The notes: generated from the sequence alone by a model not told the origin. A stretch of DNA of 64,000 bases from G051903925 sp051903925 (GCF_051903925.1 NZ_CP173678.1:1426001-1490000), one strand, 5' to 3'. Shown: positions 49,533-59,033, numbered from the stretch's first letter. Made by a program: numbers and translations.

Positions 49533-50159
49533 TCAGGGCGTGCCGATTGTGTCGGCTGCCCCTTCGTTCGGCGGATCGTCGGGCGCATCGTCCGGGGTCA
49601 GGTCGATGTCGCGATAGATGTCGCCCAGACCCAGGGTGATGCCCTGGACGTCCAGGCGGAGCGCCGCGTCAGGCCCAATCAGGTCTTCGACATGCCAGCC
49701 CGTCCCGTCCCGCCGCCAGTGCTCGGCCAGGATCTCGACAGACGAGAGGAGGACGATGTCGCTGACGGTTGGGAGGGTGCGATAGGCCCGCAGTTTCAGG
49801 GACCGATCATGGTCCTGAGTGGACGGCGAAAGGACCTCGATGATGATGCGGGGCTCCGTCAGGAACACCGCGTTCGGGCTTGATGGGGCGCAAGTCACTG
49901 CCGCATCGGCAACAAGGAATGTATCGCGGATGCTGCGAACCCTGATGCCGGCTTCCCCAATGACCCGGCAGGGCCGCTTCAACTTGGCCCGAAGTTCACC
50001 GCCGACCGCAACGGCAAGCTGTCCATGAACCTCCCGCGCCGGAGCCATGGCAAGCGGTTCGCCCCGCACAAGCTCGTAGCGGGTATCGGTGCCGTCGTCC
50101 CAGGCCAGGAATTCCTCCAGGTCCATGCGGGGCGGCGGGGGCTGTCGGATCGCACCCAT
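49533..50159 (-). CDS. Uma2 family putative endonuclease-fold protein
   Basis: A 208-residue Uma2/DUF820 protein with a PD-(D/E)xK-like core. Visible elements are YELVRGEPLAMAPA, an Asp in LVADAAVT, the Glu in RIIIEVLSPST and a Lys in SLKLRAY. The C-terminal tail is Asp/Pro-rich. Function is not established for this family, which is expanded in cyanobacteria and scattered elsewhere, often in mobile or variable contexts. It converges with the cyclase gene at 15 bases and precedes lepA on the same strand. Confidence 0.85.
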   Translation of the reverse strand: MGAIRQPPPPRMDLEEFLAWDDGTDTRYELVRGEPLAMAPAREVHGQLAVAVGGELRAKLKRPCRVIGEAGIRVRSIRDTFLVADAAVTCAPSSPNAVFLTEPRIIIEVLSPSTQDHDRSLKLRAYRTLPTVSDIVLLSSVEILAEHWRRDGTGWHVEDLIGPDAALRLDVQGITLGLGDIYRDIDLTPDDAPDDPPNEGAADTIGTP

Positions 50160-50182
50160 GGTGCGATCCTACCACGCGGGCG

Positions 50183-51985
50183 CTATTCGTCGCCCATCTT
50201 GAGGGCGGCGATGAAGGCTTCCTGCGGGATGTCGACATTGCCGACCGAGCGCATGCGCTTCTTGCCCGCCTTCTGCTTGTCCAGCAGCTTGCGCTTGCGG
50301 CTGGCGTCACCGCCATAGCACTTGGCCAGCACGTCCTTGCGCAGCGCCTTGACCGTCTCGCGCGCGATGACGCGCCCGCCGATCGCCGCCTGGATGGCGA
50401 TCTGGAACATCTGGCGGGGGATCAGGTCCTTCAGCCGCTCGCACAGCTGGCGGCCGCGCATGTCGGCGCGGCTGCGGTGCACGACCATGGCCAGCGCGTC
50501 GACCGGATCCTGGTTGACCAGGATCGACATCCGCACCAGGTCGCCTTCCTCATAGTCCTCGACCGCGTAGTCGAAGCTGGCATAGCCGCGGCTGACCGAC
50601 TTCAGCCGGTCATAGAAATCGAACACCACCTCGTTCAGCGGAAGGCGATAGACGACCATGGCGCGCGTGCCGGCATAGGTCAGTTCGACCTGGATGCCGC
50701 GCTTTTCCTCGCACAGCTTCAGGATCGAGCCCAGGTACGTGTCGGGGACGAAGATCGTCGCCTTGATCCACGGTTCCTCGATCCTGGCGATCTTGGTCGT
50801 GTCCGGCATGTCGGCCGGATTGTGCAACTCCTCCATCGTCCCATCCGTCATGTGGATGCGATAGACGACGGACGGGGCCGTGGTGATCAGGTCCAGGTTG
50901 AATTCGCGCTCCAGCCGCTCCTGGATGATCTCCAGGTGCAGCAACCCCAGGAAACCGCAGCGGAAGCCCAGCCCCAAGGCGGCGCTGGTCTCCATCTCGT
51001 ACTGGAAGCTGGCATCGTTGAGGCGCAACTTGGCCAGGCTGTCGCGCAGTGTCTCGAACTCGGACGCGTCCGACGGGAACAGGCCGCAGAAGACGACGGG
51101 CACGCTGGGCTTGAAGCCGGGCAGCGGGCTTTCCGCCCCGCGTCGCTCATCGGTCAGGGTGTCGCCGACCTTGGTCTGCGCCACTTCCTTGATGGCCGCC
51201 GTGATGAAGCCCATTTCGCCCGGCCCCAGGCTGTCCACCGGCACCTTCTTGGGCTGGAACACGCCGACGCGCTCGACCGTCTGGACGGCGCCGTTCGACA
51301 TCATCTTGATCTTCTGGCCCTTTGACAGGGTGCCGTCGAAGACGCGGACCAGGATGACGACGCCCAGGTAGGAATCGTACCAGCTGTCGACCAGCAAGGC
51401 GCGCAAGGGGTCCTTGGGATCGCCCTTGGGCGGCGGCAGGCGGGTGACGATCGCCTCCAGCACCTCGTCGATGCCGATGCCGGCCTTGGCCGAGATGGGC
51501 ACGGCGTCCGAGGCGTCCAGGCCGATCACGTCCTCGATCTGCTGGCGCACGCGATCGGGCTCGGCCGCGGGCAGGTCGATCTTGTTGAGCACGGGCACGA
51601 TCTCGTGCCCGGCATCGATCGCCTGGTACACGTTGGCCAGCGTCTGCGCCTCGACCCCCTGGCTGGCATCGACGACCAGGAGCGAGCCTTCGCACGCCGC
51701 CAGGCTGCGGCTGACCTCGTAACCGAAGTCGACATGGCCCGGCGTGTCCATCAGGTTCAGCGTATAGACCTCGCCGTCCTTGGCCTTGTAGTTCAGGCGC
51801 ACGGTCTGCGCCTTGATCGTGATGCCGCGCTCCTTCTCGATGTCCATCGAGTCGAGCACCTGCTCGGTCATCTCGCGCGCGGTCAGCGCGCCGCAGCGCT
51901 CGATCAGGCGATCGGCCAGGGTCGACTTGCCATGGTCGATATGCGCGATGATCGAGAAGTTGCGGATTCGGGCCAGTTCGGTCAT
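50183..51985 (-). CDS. lepA: Elongation factor 4 (LepA)
   Basis: A 600-residue translational GTPase that acts on stalled or mistranslocated ribosomes. G motifs are AHIDHGKSTL, DTPGHVDFGYE and NKIDLP. The C-terminal domain characteristic of LepA is present, ending KQKAGKKRMRSVGNVDIPQE. Length is standard. Its start overlaps the pheT stop by four bases, so it is the last gene of a translation operon rpmI-rplT-pheS-pheT-lepA. Confidence 0.97.
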   Translation of the reverse strand: MTELARIRNFSIIAHIDHGKSTLADRLIERCGALTAREMTEQVLDSMDIEKERGITIKAQTVRLNYKAKDGEVYTLNLMDTPGHVDFGYEVSRSLAACEGSLLVVDASQGVEAQTLANVYQAIDAGHEIVPVLNKIDLPAAEPDRVRQQIEDVIGLDASDAVPISAKAGIGIDEVLEAIVTRLPPPKGDPKDPLRALLVDSWYDSYLGVVILVRVFDGTLSKGQKIKMMSNGAVQTVERVGVFQPKKVPVDSLGPGEMGFITAAIKEVAQTKVGDTLTDERRGAESPLPGFKPSVPVVFCGLFPSDASEFETLRDSLAKLRLNDASFQYEMETSAALGLGFRCGFLGLLHLEIIQERLEREFNLDLITTAPSVVYRIHMTDGTMEELHNPADMPDTTKIARIEEPWIKATIFVPDTYLGSILKLCEEKRGIQVELTYAGTRAMVVYRLPLNEVVFDFYDRLKSVSRGYASFDYAVEDYEEGDLVRMSILVNQDPVDALAMVVHRSRADMRGRQLCERLKDLIPRQMFQIAIQAAIGGRVIARETVKALRKDVLAKCYGGDASRKRKLLDKQKAGKKRMRSVGNVDIPQEAFIAALKMGDE

Positions 51986-54384
51986 TGGGACCTCAAGGTG
52001 CCGCCCGTGGCCTTGGCCACGGCAGCGACGATGCGCGCGGAGACGGCCTCGATCTCGGCCTCGGTCAGGGTCGCGCTGCGCGGCTCCAGCCGGACGGCGA
52101 TCGCCAGCGACTTGGTGCCGTCAGCCAGGCCCGGGCCGCGATAGACGTCGAATACCTGGGCGTCGGCGATCAACTGCTTGTCGGCACCCCGCACGGCGCG
52201 CAGCACCGCTTCGGCCGTCACCTCGTCCTTCAGGACAAAGGCGAAGTCGCGCTCCACTGCCTGGTAGTCGCTCAAGCCCAGTTCGGGCCGGGCCTTGCCC
52301 TTGGCCTTGGGGAACGGGATCGCGGCCAGGAAGACCTCGAACGCGACGACCGTCCCGCTGACGTCGAACGCCTTGGCCAGGCGGGGGTGCAGCTCGCCGA
52401 ACTGCGCCAGCACCGTCTTCGGCCCCAGTTTCACCTGGCCGGAGCGGCCGGGATGATACCAGGAGGGCGCATCGGCCTGGACCTGCACCTGGCCCGCGGG
52501 CAGGCCCAGCTCCGCCAGGAGGGCCAGCACGTCAGCCTTGGCCGAGAACACGTCCAGCGGCTGGCCGGCCCCCTGCCAGTGGCGCTGCACCTGGGCGACG
52601 CGCAAGCCGCCGGCGACCGCTATCTGGTCCTCCGGCCGATCGCCCCGGTACAGGTGCGCCACCTCGAACAGGGCGATGTCGCGGTTGCCCCGCGCCTGGT
52701 TGCGCGCCGCCGCCGGGATCAGGGAGGCGAGCAGGCTGGGCCGCATCGTGTCGAGGTCGGCCGAGATCGGGTTGACCAGCACGACCGGGCTTGTCCCGGC
52801 GGCAAAGGGTGCGGCCTCCTGCGCGGAGACGAAGGAATAGCTCACCGCCTCAACCAGCCCGCGGGCGGCCAGCGCGCGCCGCGCCTGGCGCACGCGGCGC
52901 TGGGCTGGGGTCAGCGACGGCTGGATCTCCTGCGTGACGCGGGTCAGCGGGGTGGACGGGATTGCGGCAAAGCCATGGACGCGACCGATCTCCTCGACCA
53001 GGTCGGCCTCGCCCACCACGTCGCGGCGCCAGGACGGGACCGCCACGCGCCACACCGCCTCGTCGCGCATGGCATGGAAGCCAAGGTCGGCCAGGATGCG
53101 GGCCATCGTGCCGTGAGACAGGTCGAACCCCATCATTTCCGCGAACCGCTCGGGCCGGAACGTCTGGATGCGGGTGGCCCTTGGCACCTCGCCCGCGACC
53201 ACGACGTCGCTGGGCGTGCCCCCACACAGGTCCAGGATCATGCGCGTGGCAAGTTCGATCCCTGGCCCGGCCGAGGCCGGATCGACGCCTCGCTCGAAGC
53301 GGTAGCGAGCATCCGAGGACAGGTTGAGCCGCCGACCGCCAGTCGCGATCAGGACGGGGTCGAACAGCGCGGATTCGACCAACACGTCGACCGTGGCCTC
53401 ATCCACGCCCGTCGTCTCGCCGCCCATGATGCCGCCGATCGAGACTGGTCCCGTGTCGTCGCAGATGACGACCGTATCGGGGCCCAGCGCATGCTCCTTG
53501 CCGTCCAGGCCGAGCACGACATCGCCCTCGCGCCCCAGGCGCAGGCGCAGATCGCCCTTGAGCTTGGCTGCGTCGAAGACGTGCAGCGGCCGCCCGCGGT
53601 CAAACGTCATGAAGTTGGTGATGTCGACCAGGGTCGAGATCGGGCGCAGGCCGATGGCGCGCAGGCGGCGCTGCAGCCAATCGGGGCTGGGGCCGTTCTT
53701 CACCCCCCGGATCATGCGCCCGACGAACAGCGGGCAGGCAGCCTTGGCATCGTCGGGGAAGTCGAGGTGCACGCCGACTGGACAGGGAAAGCTGCCGGGA
53801 ACGGCCTCCGCCGCGCGGTCGCGCACGGTGCCCAGGCCGCCGGCAGCCAGATCGCGGGCCAGGCCCGTGACACCCAGGCAGTCGGGACGGTTGGCCAGGA
53901 CCTTCACGTCGAAGACGGGATCGTCCAGGCCCATCACCTGCGCGAACGGCGTGCCGATGGGGGCGTCCGTCTCCAGGTCGATGATGCCGTCATGTTCCTC
54001 CGACAGGCCCATCTCCCGCTCGGAGACAAGCATGCCGTTGGACTCCACGCCGCGGATCACGCCCGGCTTCAGGACCGCGCCGGTGCCGGGGATCAGGCTG
54101 CCGGAGGGGGCAAAGACGGCGGTCATGCCGGTCCGCGCATTGGGTGCGCCGCAGACGACCTGGACCTCGCCCTGGCCGGCATCGACGCGGCAAACGCGCA
54201 GGCGGTCGGCGTTCGGGTGGGGCACCGCCTCGATCACCTTCGCCACGACGAAGGGGCGCAGCGCCGCGGCGCGATCCTCGATCCCCTCGACCTCCAGGCC
54301 CAGGTCGGTCAGGCGCTCGGTCACCTGCGCCAGGCTGGCGTCGGTGTCGAGGTGTTCCTTGAGCCAGGCAAGCGTCGTCTTCAT
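51982..54384 (-). CDS. pheT: Phenylalanyl-tRNA synthetase beta subunit
   Basis: An 800-residue subunit providing tRNA binding and editing. The domains are an N-terminal OB-fold tRNA-binding region (PFVVAKVIEAVPHPNADRLR), B3/B4 editing domains, the B5 region, the catalytic-like core and the C-terminal anticodon-binding FDX-ACB domain (LGLSDYQAVERDFAFVL). Overlaps pheS upstream and lepA downstream by four bases each. Confidence 0.97.
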   Translation of the reverse strand: MKTTLAWLKEHLDTDASLAQVTERLTDLGLEVEGIEDRAAALRPFVVAKVIEAVPHPNADRLRVCRVDAGQGEVQVVCGAPNARTGMTAVFAPSGSLIPGTGAVLKPGVIRGVESNGMLVSEREMGLSEEHDGIIDLETDAPIGTPFAQVMGLDDPVFDVKVLANRPDCLGVTGLARDLAAGGLGTVRDRAAEAVPGSFPCPVGVHLDFPDDAKAACPLFVGRMIRGVKNGPSPDWLQRRLRAIGLRPISTLVDITNFMTFDRGRPLHVFDAAKLKGDLRLRLGREGDVVLGLDGKEHALGPDTVVICDDTGPVSIGGIMGGETTGVDEATVDVLVESALFDPVLIATGGRRLNLSSDARYRFERGVDPASAGPGIELATRMILDLCGGTPSDVVVAGEVPRATRIQTFRPERFAEMMGFDLSHGTMARILADLGFHAMRDEAVWRVAVPSWRRDVVGEADLVEEIGRVHGFAAIPSTPLTRVTQEIQPSLTPAQRRVRQARRALAARGLVEAVSYSFVSAQEAAPFAAGTSPVVLVNPISADLDTMRPSLLASLIPAAARNQARGNRDIALFEVAHLYRGDRPEDQIAVAGGLRVAQVQRHWQGAGQPLDVFSAKADVLALLAELGLPAGQVQVQADAPSWYHPGRSGQVKLGPKTVLAQFGELHPRLAKAFDVSGTVVAFEVFLAAIPFPKAKGKARPELGLSDYQAVERDFAFVLKDEVTAEAVLRAVRGADKQLIADAQVFDVYRGPGLADGTKSLAIAVRLEPRSATLTEAEIEAVSARIVAAVAKATGGTLRSQ

Positions 54385-55457
54385 CGCGACAGCCCCTGCG
54401 CCAGAGTGGGGACGTCAAGGCACGAGAAGCCGTAATGGCGCAGCCAGCGCAGGTCAGAGGCGAAGAACGCGCGCAGGTCGGGCGCGCCATACTTCAGCAT
54501 CGCGATGCGGTCGATGCCCATGCCAAAGGCAAAGCCCTGCCATTCGTCGGGGTCGAGATTGCAGGCGCGGAGCACATTGGGATGGACCATGCCGCAGCCC
54601 ATGATCTCCAGCCAGTCGCTGCCTTCGCCGATCCTGATGGTCCCGCCGGAGCGGTCGCAGCCGATGTCGACCTCTGCCGATGGCTCGGTGAAGGGGAAGT
54701 AGCTGGGGCGGAAGCGCATGGTGACGCGCGGCACCTCGAAGAAGGTGCGGGCGAAATGCTCGATGGCACCCTTCAGATGGCCCATGTGGATGGCGCGGTC
54801 GATCACCAGCGCTTCGACCTGGTGGAACATCGGCGTGTGCGTCTGGTCGCTGTCCAGGCGGAAGGTGCGGCCCGGGCAGATGACACGGTGCGGGGGCGGG
54901 CCCGCCAGCATGGTGCGGATCTGCACGGGCGAGGTGTGGGTCCGCAGCACCATCTGCGTCCCGTCCGCCCGCGCGGGCAGGTAGAACGTGTCGTGCATCT
55001 GCCGTGCCGGATGTTCCGGCGGCATGTTCAGGGCCGTGAAGTTGTAGAAGTCTTCCTCGATGTCCGGGCCTTCGGCGACCGCGAAGCCCATGTCGGCAAA
55101 GATCTCGGTGATCTCGTCGATAACCTGGGACACCGGGTGGATGCGCCCGGCCTGGGCGGGATGCGGCGCCAGGGTGACGTCGATCCGCTCGGCGGCAAGC
55201 TTCGCCTCCAGCGCCACTTCGGCGAGCGCCGTGCGACGCGCGGCGATGGCGTCGGCCAGGGCGTCCTTGGCTGCGTTCAGCCGGGCGCCGACCGCCTTGC
55301 GGGTATCGGGATCAAGAGCACCGAGCGTCTTCATCCGCTCGGTCAGGGTGCCCTTCTTGCCAAGGGCGGCAACGCGAAGGCGCTCAAGCGCTTCCAGATC
55401 CGCAGCGGCTGCGACAGCCGCCGTCAGATCGCGTTCCAACTCTACCAGATCGTCCAT
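54381..55457 (-). CDS. pheS: Phenylalanyl-tRNA synthetase alpha subunit
   Basis: A 358-residue catalytic subunit. It has an N-terminal coiled-coil tRNA-binding region (about 1-100) and the class II core with motif 2 (FRPSYFPFTEPSAEVDI) and motif 3 (GFAFGMGIDRIAMLKYG). Length is normal. It starts 78 bases after rplT and ends overlapping pheT. Confidence 0.97.
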   Translation of the reverse strand: MDDLVELERDLTAAVAAAADLEALERLRVAALGKKGTLTERMKTLGALDPDTRKAVGARLNAAKDALADAIAARRTALAEVALEAKLAAERIDVTLAPHPAQAGRIHPVSQVIDEITEIFADMGFAVAEGPDIEEDFYNFTALNMPPEHPARQMHDTFYLPARADGTQMVLRTHTSPVQIRTMLAGPPPHRVICPGRTFRLDSDQTHTPMFHQVEALVIDRAIHMGHLKGAIEHFARTFFEVPRVTMRFRPSYFPFTEPSAEVDIGCDRSGGTIRIGEGSDWLEIMGCGMVHPNVLRACNLDPDEWQGFAFGMGIDRIAMLKYGAPDLRAFFASDLRWLRHYGFSCLDVPTLAQGLSR

Positions 55458-55534
55458 GCCTGCACCGGAAAGCTCGAAAGGGACCGGGACCTACTGACCC
55501 GGCCCCCCGGCCCCGACAAAGGCAGGAAGAGCCG

Positions 55535-55915
55535 TCAGACGGCCGCTGCGACACCGTTGGCGGGGGAGACGTCGCGCGCCTTCTCCGCCAGCTTCGCAAA
55601 GGCCTCCGGCTCGCGGACGGCGATATCGGCCAGGACCTTGCGGTCGACCTCGATCCCCGCCAGGCGGAGGCCGGAGATAAATCGACCATAGGTCAGGCCG
55701 TGCAGGCGCACGGCGGCGTTGATGCGCTGGATCCACAGGGCGCGGAAGTCGCGCTTCCTGTTGCGGCGGTCGCGATAGGCGTATTGCAGCCCCTTCTCGA
55801 CCTTCTCAATCGCAACGCGAAAGGCATTGTTGCCCCGGCCACGATAGCCGGAAGCAAGCTTCAGGACCTTCTTGTGCCGGGCATGGGCGGTGACGCCCCT
55901 CTTAACGCGGGCCAT
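55535..55915 (-). CDS. rplT: 50S ribosomal protein L20
   Basis: A 126-residue protein with the N-terminal signature MARVKRGVTAHARHKKVLKL and GYRGRGNNAFRVA. It is needed for early 50S assembly. It lies 18 bases after rpmI. The C-terminus is slightly longer than the E. coli protein, ending in an Ala-rich tail. Confidence 0.97.
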   Translation of the reverse strand: MARVKRGVTAHARHKKVLKLASGYRGRGNNAFRVAIEKVEKGLQYAYRDRRNRKRDFRALWIQRINAAVRLHGLTYGRFISGLRLAGIEVDRKVLADIAVREPEAFAKLAEKARDVSPANGVAAAV

Positions 55916-55933
55916 TTATCGTCCAGCCTTCAA

Positions 55934-56134
55934 TCAATCGTTGGGCAGGAAGAACTTCTTGACGTTCTCCCCGTCGGCCTTGAACAGGATCATCGAACCA
56001 CGCTGGTTGCGAATGAACTTGTTCGACCGCTTCAGCATGCCGTGGCGCTTGCCCGCCTGGAGGCTCTTGACCCGTCCAGAGGCGGTCAGCGAAAAGCGCT
56101 TCTTGGCGCCGGAGTGCGTCTTCATCTTGGGCAT
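55934..56134 (-). CDS. rpmI: 50S ribosomal protein L35
   Basis: A 66-residue basic protein with MPKMKTHSGAKKRF and GKRHGMLKRSNKFIRNQRG, typical of L35. First gene of the operon; infC, which commonly precedes it, is not adjacent here. GGAAAGGTAG upstream is the ribosome-binding site. Confidence 0.97.
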   Translation of the reverse strand: MPKMKTHSGAKKRFSLTASGRVKSLQAGKRHGMLKRSNKFIRNQRGSMILFKADGENVKKFFLPND

Positions 56135-56181
56135 AGGCTACCTTTCCCGCAAGGACGGGCCCCAGCGGCGACAGAGGGCGC

Positions 56182-56210
56182 GTGATAGCAAACGCCGCGC
56201 GCCCGCGCAA
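56182..56210 (-). promoter_or_regulatory. Sigma-70-type promoter of the rpmI-rplT-pheST-lepA operon
   Basis: On the minus strand TTGCGC (56205-56210) and TATCAC (56182-56187) are separated by exactly 17 bases, about 48 bases before the rpmI start. This is typical of strong alphaproteobacterial promoters with a GC-rich spacer. Confidence 0.6.
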
Positions 56211-56277
56211 GCTTCGGCATGGGGCAGCAACCCTGGTCTGTCGTGACTCTGCGGGGTGAGCGATGCAGGCCGGCCAC

Positions 56278-56309
56278 GCCCGCGGGACCTGGGCCCAGGT
56301 CCCACGGGC
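56278..56309. terminator. Hairpin between the ypfJ-like gene and rpmI
   Basis: A 32-base inverted repeat (GCCCGCGGGACCTGGG with CCCAGGTCCCACGGGC) with one mismatch and no spare loop, eight bases after the metallopeptidase stop on the minus strand. It contains the 14-mer CCGCGGGACCTGGG also found in the hairpin at 32453-32496. Confidence 0.6.
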
Positions 56310-56316
56310 CAGGGCG

Positions 56317-57171
56317 CTAGAGCCGCGCCGCGCCGAAGGTGTCGCAGGCGCCGACGGTGCCCTGCTCGAAGCCGCGGCGGAACCAGCGCACGCGCTGCTC
56401 GGACGTGCCATGGGTGAAGGCGTCGGGCACGACCGTGCCCTGGCCCCGGCGCTGCAGCGTGTCGTCGCCGATGGCCGAGGCCGCCCCCAGGGCCTCCTCG
56501 ATGTCGCCGGGCTCGATCACGCCGCGCGAGCGGTCGGCGGTGCGCGCCCAGATGCCGGCGAAGCAGTCGGCCTGAAGCTCGACCCGGACGGAGAAGCCCT
56601 CGGCACCCTGGTCGGGCAGGCCGCTGCGCGCCTGCGCCTGGCGCCCGCTGAGGCCCAGCAGGGTCTGCACGTGGTGGCCCACCTCGTGCGCGATCACATA
56701 GGCCTGGGCAAAGTCGCCGGGCGCACCGAAGCGCTGCGACAGCTCGCCAAAGAAATCGAGGTCGAGATAGACCTGCTGGTCGGCCGGGCAATAGAACGGC
56801 CCCACGGCGCTGTCGGCCAGGCCGCAGGCCGACTGGACGGCGCCGGTGAACAGCACCATGCGCGGTTCTGCATATTGCCGCCCGTTCTGGGAGAAGATGC
56901 CGTTCCAGGTGTCCTCGGTATCGGCCAGGACGACGGAGACGAAGCGCTTGGCCTCCTCCTGCCCCGGCGGGACCTGCCCCTGGGTCTGGCTGACCTGCCC
57001 GCCACCGCCGGTCAGGTCCATGAGCAGCGCCGGGTCAACACCCAGGTAGAGGCCGATCAGCAGGATCGCGATGCCGCCGATGCCGCCACCCATCAGGCCG
57101 CCGCCCCGCGTCACGCGGATGCCGCGACGATCCTCGACATTGCTGCTTTCGCGTCGCCCCGACCAGCGCAT
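56317..57171 (-). CDS. ypfJ: YpfJ-type neutral zinc metallopeptidase
   Basis: A 284-residue membrane-anchored protein with one N-terminal helix (about 28-46, GGIGGIAILLIGLYLG). A zinc-peptidase-like domain carries HEVGHH (162-167) and a downstream acidic ELQADCFAGIWA segment supplying a likely third ligand. Conserved FYCPADQQVYLDLDFF is family-typical. Its physiological substrate is unknown. It ends in front of a hairpin, so it is probably not co-transcribed with rpmI. Confidence 0.93.
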   Translation of the reverse strand: MRWSGRRESSNVEDRRGIRVTRGGGLMGGGIGGIAILLIGLYLGVDPALLMDLTGGGGQVSQTQGQVPPGQEEAKRFVSVVLADTEDTWNGIFSQNGRQYAEPRMVLFTGAVQSACGLADSAVGPFYCPADQQVYLDLDFFGELSQRFGAPGDFAQAYVIAHEVGHHVQTLLGLSGRQAQARSGLPDQGAEGFSVRVELQADCFAGIWARTADRSRGVIEPGDIEEALGAASAIGDDTLQRRGQGTVVPDAFTHGTSEQRVRWFRRGFEQGTVGACDTFGAARL

Positions 57172-57276
57172 GGCACCCCCCGATGTGCGCGGGCGGTCAC
57201 GCGCCGCCCCACGTCATCAGAACACAGGTCGCGGCCGATCGTGCCCGCCGGCGCGCAAGGTCCGCGCGGTCGCGGG

Positions 57277-57726
57277 TCAGTGGGTCGCGGGGACGGGGTA
57301 GCCGTGCGTCTCGGTATAGGACGCCTGGACCGCGGCGCTGCGGCAGACAGCCCAGGTCGAGCGGTTGAGGCTGGCCAGGTTGGTGTCGCGCTGGCCGGCC
57401 TCGGGCACGCGGCCGCCGGTATTGGTACGGAAGAACACCATCAGGCGATGGTGCATCTGCTTGCACACGCTGGCGCAGCCGGTATCGCCCGACTGCGTGC
57501 AGGCGGCCTGCAGGTCGCGGATGCTGAGCGCCGTCGCGTGGGCGTCGGCGAAGTCGGGCTCGGCCGGTGCGGGGATCGGCGCCGTGACGGCCGCCGAATG
57601 CCCGCCGCCATGCTCCGCGTCGCCCGAGGCCCGGGCAGGGGCCGAAGGTGCCAGCGCGACCAGGCCCAGGGCCAGGGCCAGGGCCGCCACGACCGCCATC
57701 GCACCCATTCTCACATGCCGCAGCAT
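57277..57726 (-). CDS. Exported small Cys-containing protein of unknown function
   Basis: A 149-residue protein not assigned to a family. ATG 57726 was chosen because AAGGA lies eight bases upstream; ATG 57735 and an upstream frame to 57801 are alternatives. A signal peptide (about 1-33, RMGAMAVVAALALALG to PARA-SG) is followed by a His/Ala/Pro-rich stretch. The mature domain has four Cys in ACTQSGDTGCASVCKQMHH and AVCRSAA, a spacing that suggests disulfides or a metal/haem site. It follows the DUF2336 gene by 44 bases on the same strand. Confidence 0.7.
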   Translation of the reverse strand: MLRHVRMGAMAVVAALALALGLVALAPSAPARASGDAEHGGGHSAAVTAPIPAPAEPDFADAHATALSIRDLQAACTQSGDTGCASVCKQMHHRLMVFFRTNTGGRVPEAGQRDTNLASLNRSTWAVCRSAAVQASYTETHGYPVPATH

Positions 57727-57770
57727 CGCGCCCATCCTTCGACCCACATCGCGCGCAAGTCTAGCCGTGC

Positions 57771-59033
57771 TCACGTGCCGGTGAAATAGCCAAGGAGCCA
57801 CGTCATCTCGTCGTCGTTCATCGGATAGTGGATGCCGTTGCGGGCATTCAACACATTCTGGTGCGTGATGCCGGCCATCTGCTGCAGGCGGCGGGCGGTG
57901 CGCATCGGCAGTCCCGCCTTCCAGGCGAGGGCGGTGACCGCCTTCGGCGTGCGACTGGCCATGATGTCGCGCACCACGCGGGTGCCAAGGGTCGAGCGCA
58001 GGCCCAGCGCCGCGAAGGCAAGTTCCTTCTGCCCCAGGTCGATCATGTCGCCCACCGCCTTCTCGTCCAGGCGGCCTTCCGCGTGCAGCGCGCGCACCCG
58101 GGCCTCGGCCGCGTCGGGGGTCAGTTCCTCGACCGGTGCCACCTCCTTGGCGACGCGCGTGCGGACCTTGCGGCTGAGTTCGGCGGCGGTGTCGTTGTCC
58201 AGGTCGTGCGTCTCCATCAGCGCGTTGACCAGGGACGACGCGACGAAGCCCGCGATGCGCCGGATCGCGCGGACCGAAAGTTCGGGGCGCAGGACCAGCG
58301 GCTCGTGCCAGTCCTCGATCGAGTGGGCTCGCTCGACGATGGCGTCCAGCGTCGCCTCGCGGATCTGGGCGGACGGATTCGCCAGCAGCGAGGCGACGGC
58401 CGGAATGTCGAGGGTCGCCACGACCGCGTCGGAGACGTCTGGCCCGACATTGTGGCGCCGGGCGATGGCCTGGAGCACGCCGCTGACCTTGCCCGTCGCG
58501 ATGATCTCGAGCAGGTCCTGGTCGCTGAGCAGGGGCGAGTACTCGACGATCGGCGCCGCCACGATCTCGTCCAGGTCGCGGGCCAGGCGCTGGATGATGT
58601 GCACCGGCACGGCCTTCGCGTGCTTCAGTTCCTCGGCCAGGATCTGCCGCACCTGGGGCAGGTGGTCGCGGGCCAGCACCTCCAGCACCTCGATCGTGCG
58701 GTCGCGCAGGCGGGACTGTTCCTCCTCCGGCAGGTCGGGCACCAGGCGGGCGATCTTGCGCGCCAGTTCGCAGCGCACGGAATCGTCGTCGTCGTCGGCC
58801 AGGGCGCGATTGGCCTGGATCGGCGTGCCGGGGTTGGCGGCGATGCGCCGCCGCACGTCGGGATCGGGATCGTCGGCCAGATAGTACAGGATCTCTGGCT
58901 GCGTATCGGCGCGGCCGGCCAGCAGGCGCCGGTCGGTCATGGTGCCGGCGGCGACCAGGTCGCGCGCCTCCTCATAGGGGATCGGCTTCTCGGCGCGGCC
59001 GCCGGTCAGCAGCCTCAGCATGCGCTTCATCAT
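57771..59033 (-). CDS. DUF2336 domain-containing protein
   Basis: A 420-residue, mainly helical, acidic protein with HEAT-like repeats (PDVRRRIAANPGTPIQANRA, SAQIREATLDAIVERA). Its family is largely restricted to alphaproteobacteria and has no firm biochemical function; relatives have been linked to signalling. It starts at ATG 59033, overlapping the stop of the upstream cyclase by four bases (ATGA). The open frame upstream of that point is a shadow of the cyclase gene. Translational coupling suggests a functional link to c-di-GMP. Confidence 0.87.
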   Translation of the reverse strand: MMKRMLRLLTGGRAEKPIPYEEARDLVAAGTMTDRRLLAGRADTQPEILYYLADDPDPDVRRRIAANPGTPIQANRALADDDDDSVRCELARKIARLVPDLPEEEQSRLRDRTIEVLEVLARDHLPQVRQILAEELKHAKAVPVHIIQRLARDLDEIVAAPIVEYSPLLSDQDLLEIIATGKVSGVLQAIARRHNVGPDVSDAVVATLDIPAVASLLANPSAQIREATLDAIVERAHSIEDWHEPLVLRPELSVRAIRRIAGFVASSLVNALMETHDLDNDTAAELSRKVRTRVAKEVAPVEELTPDAAEARVRALHAEGRLDEKAVGDMIDLGQKELAFAALGLRSTLGTRVVRDIMASRTPKAVTALAWKAGLPMRTARRLQQMAGITHQNVLNARNGIHYPMNDDEMTWLLGYFTGT

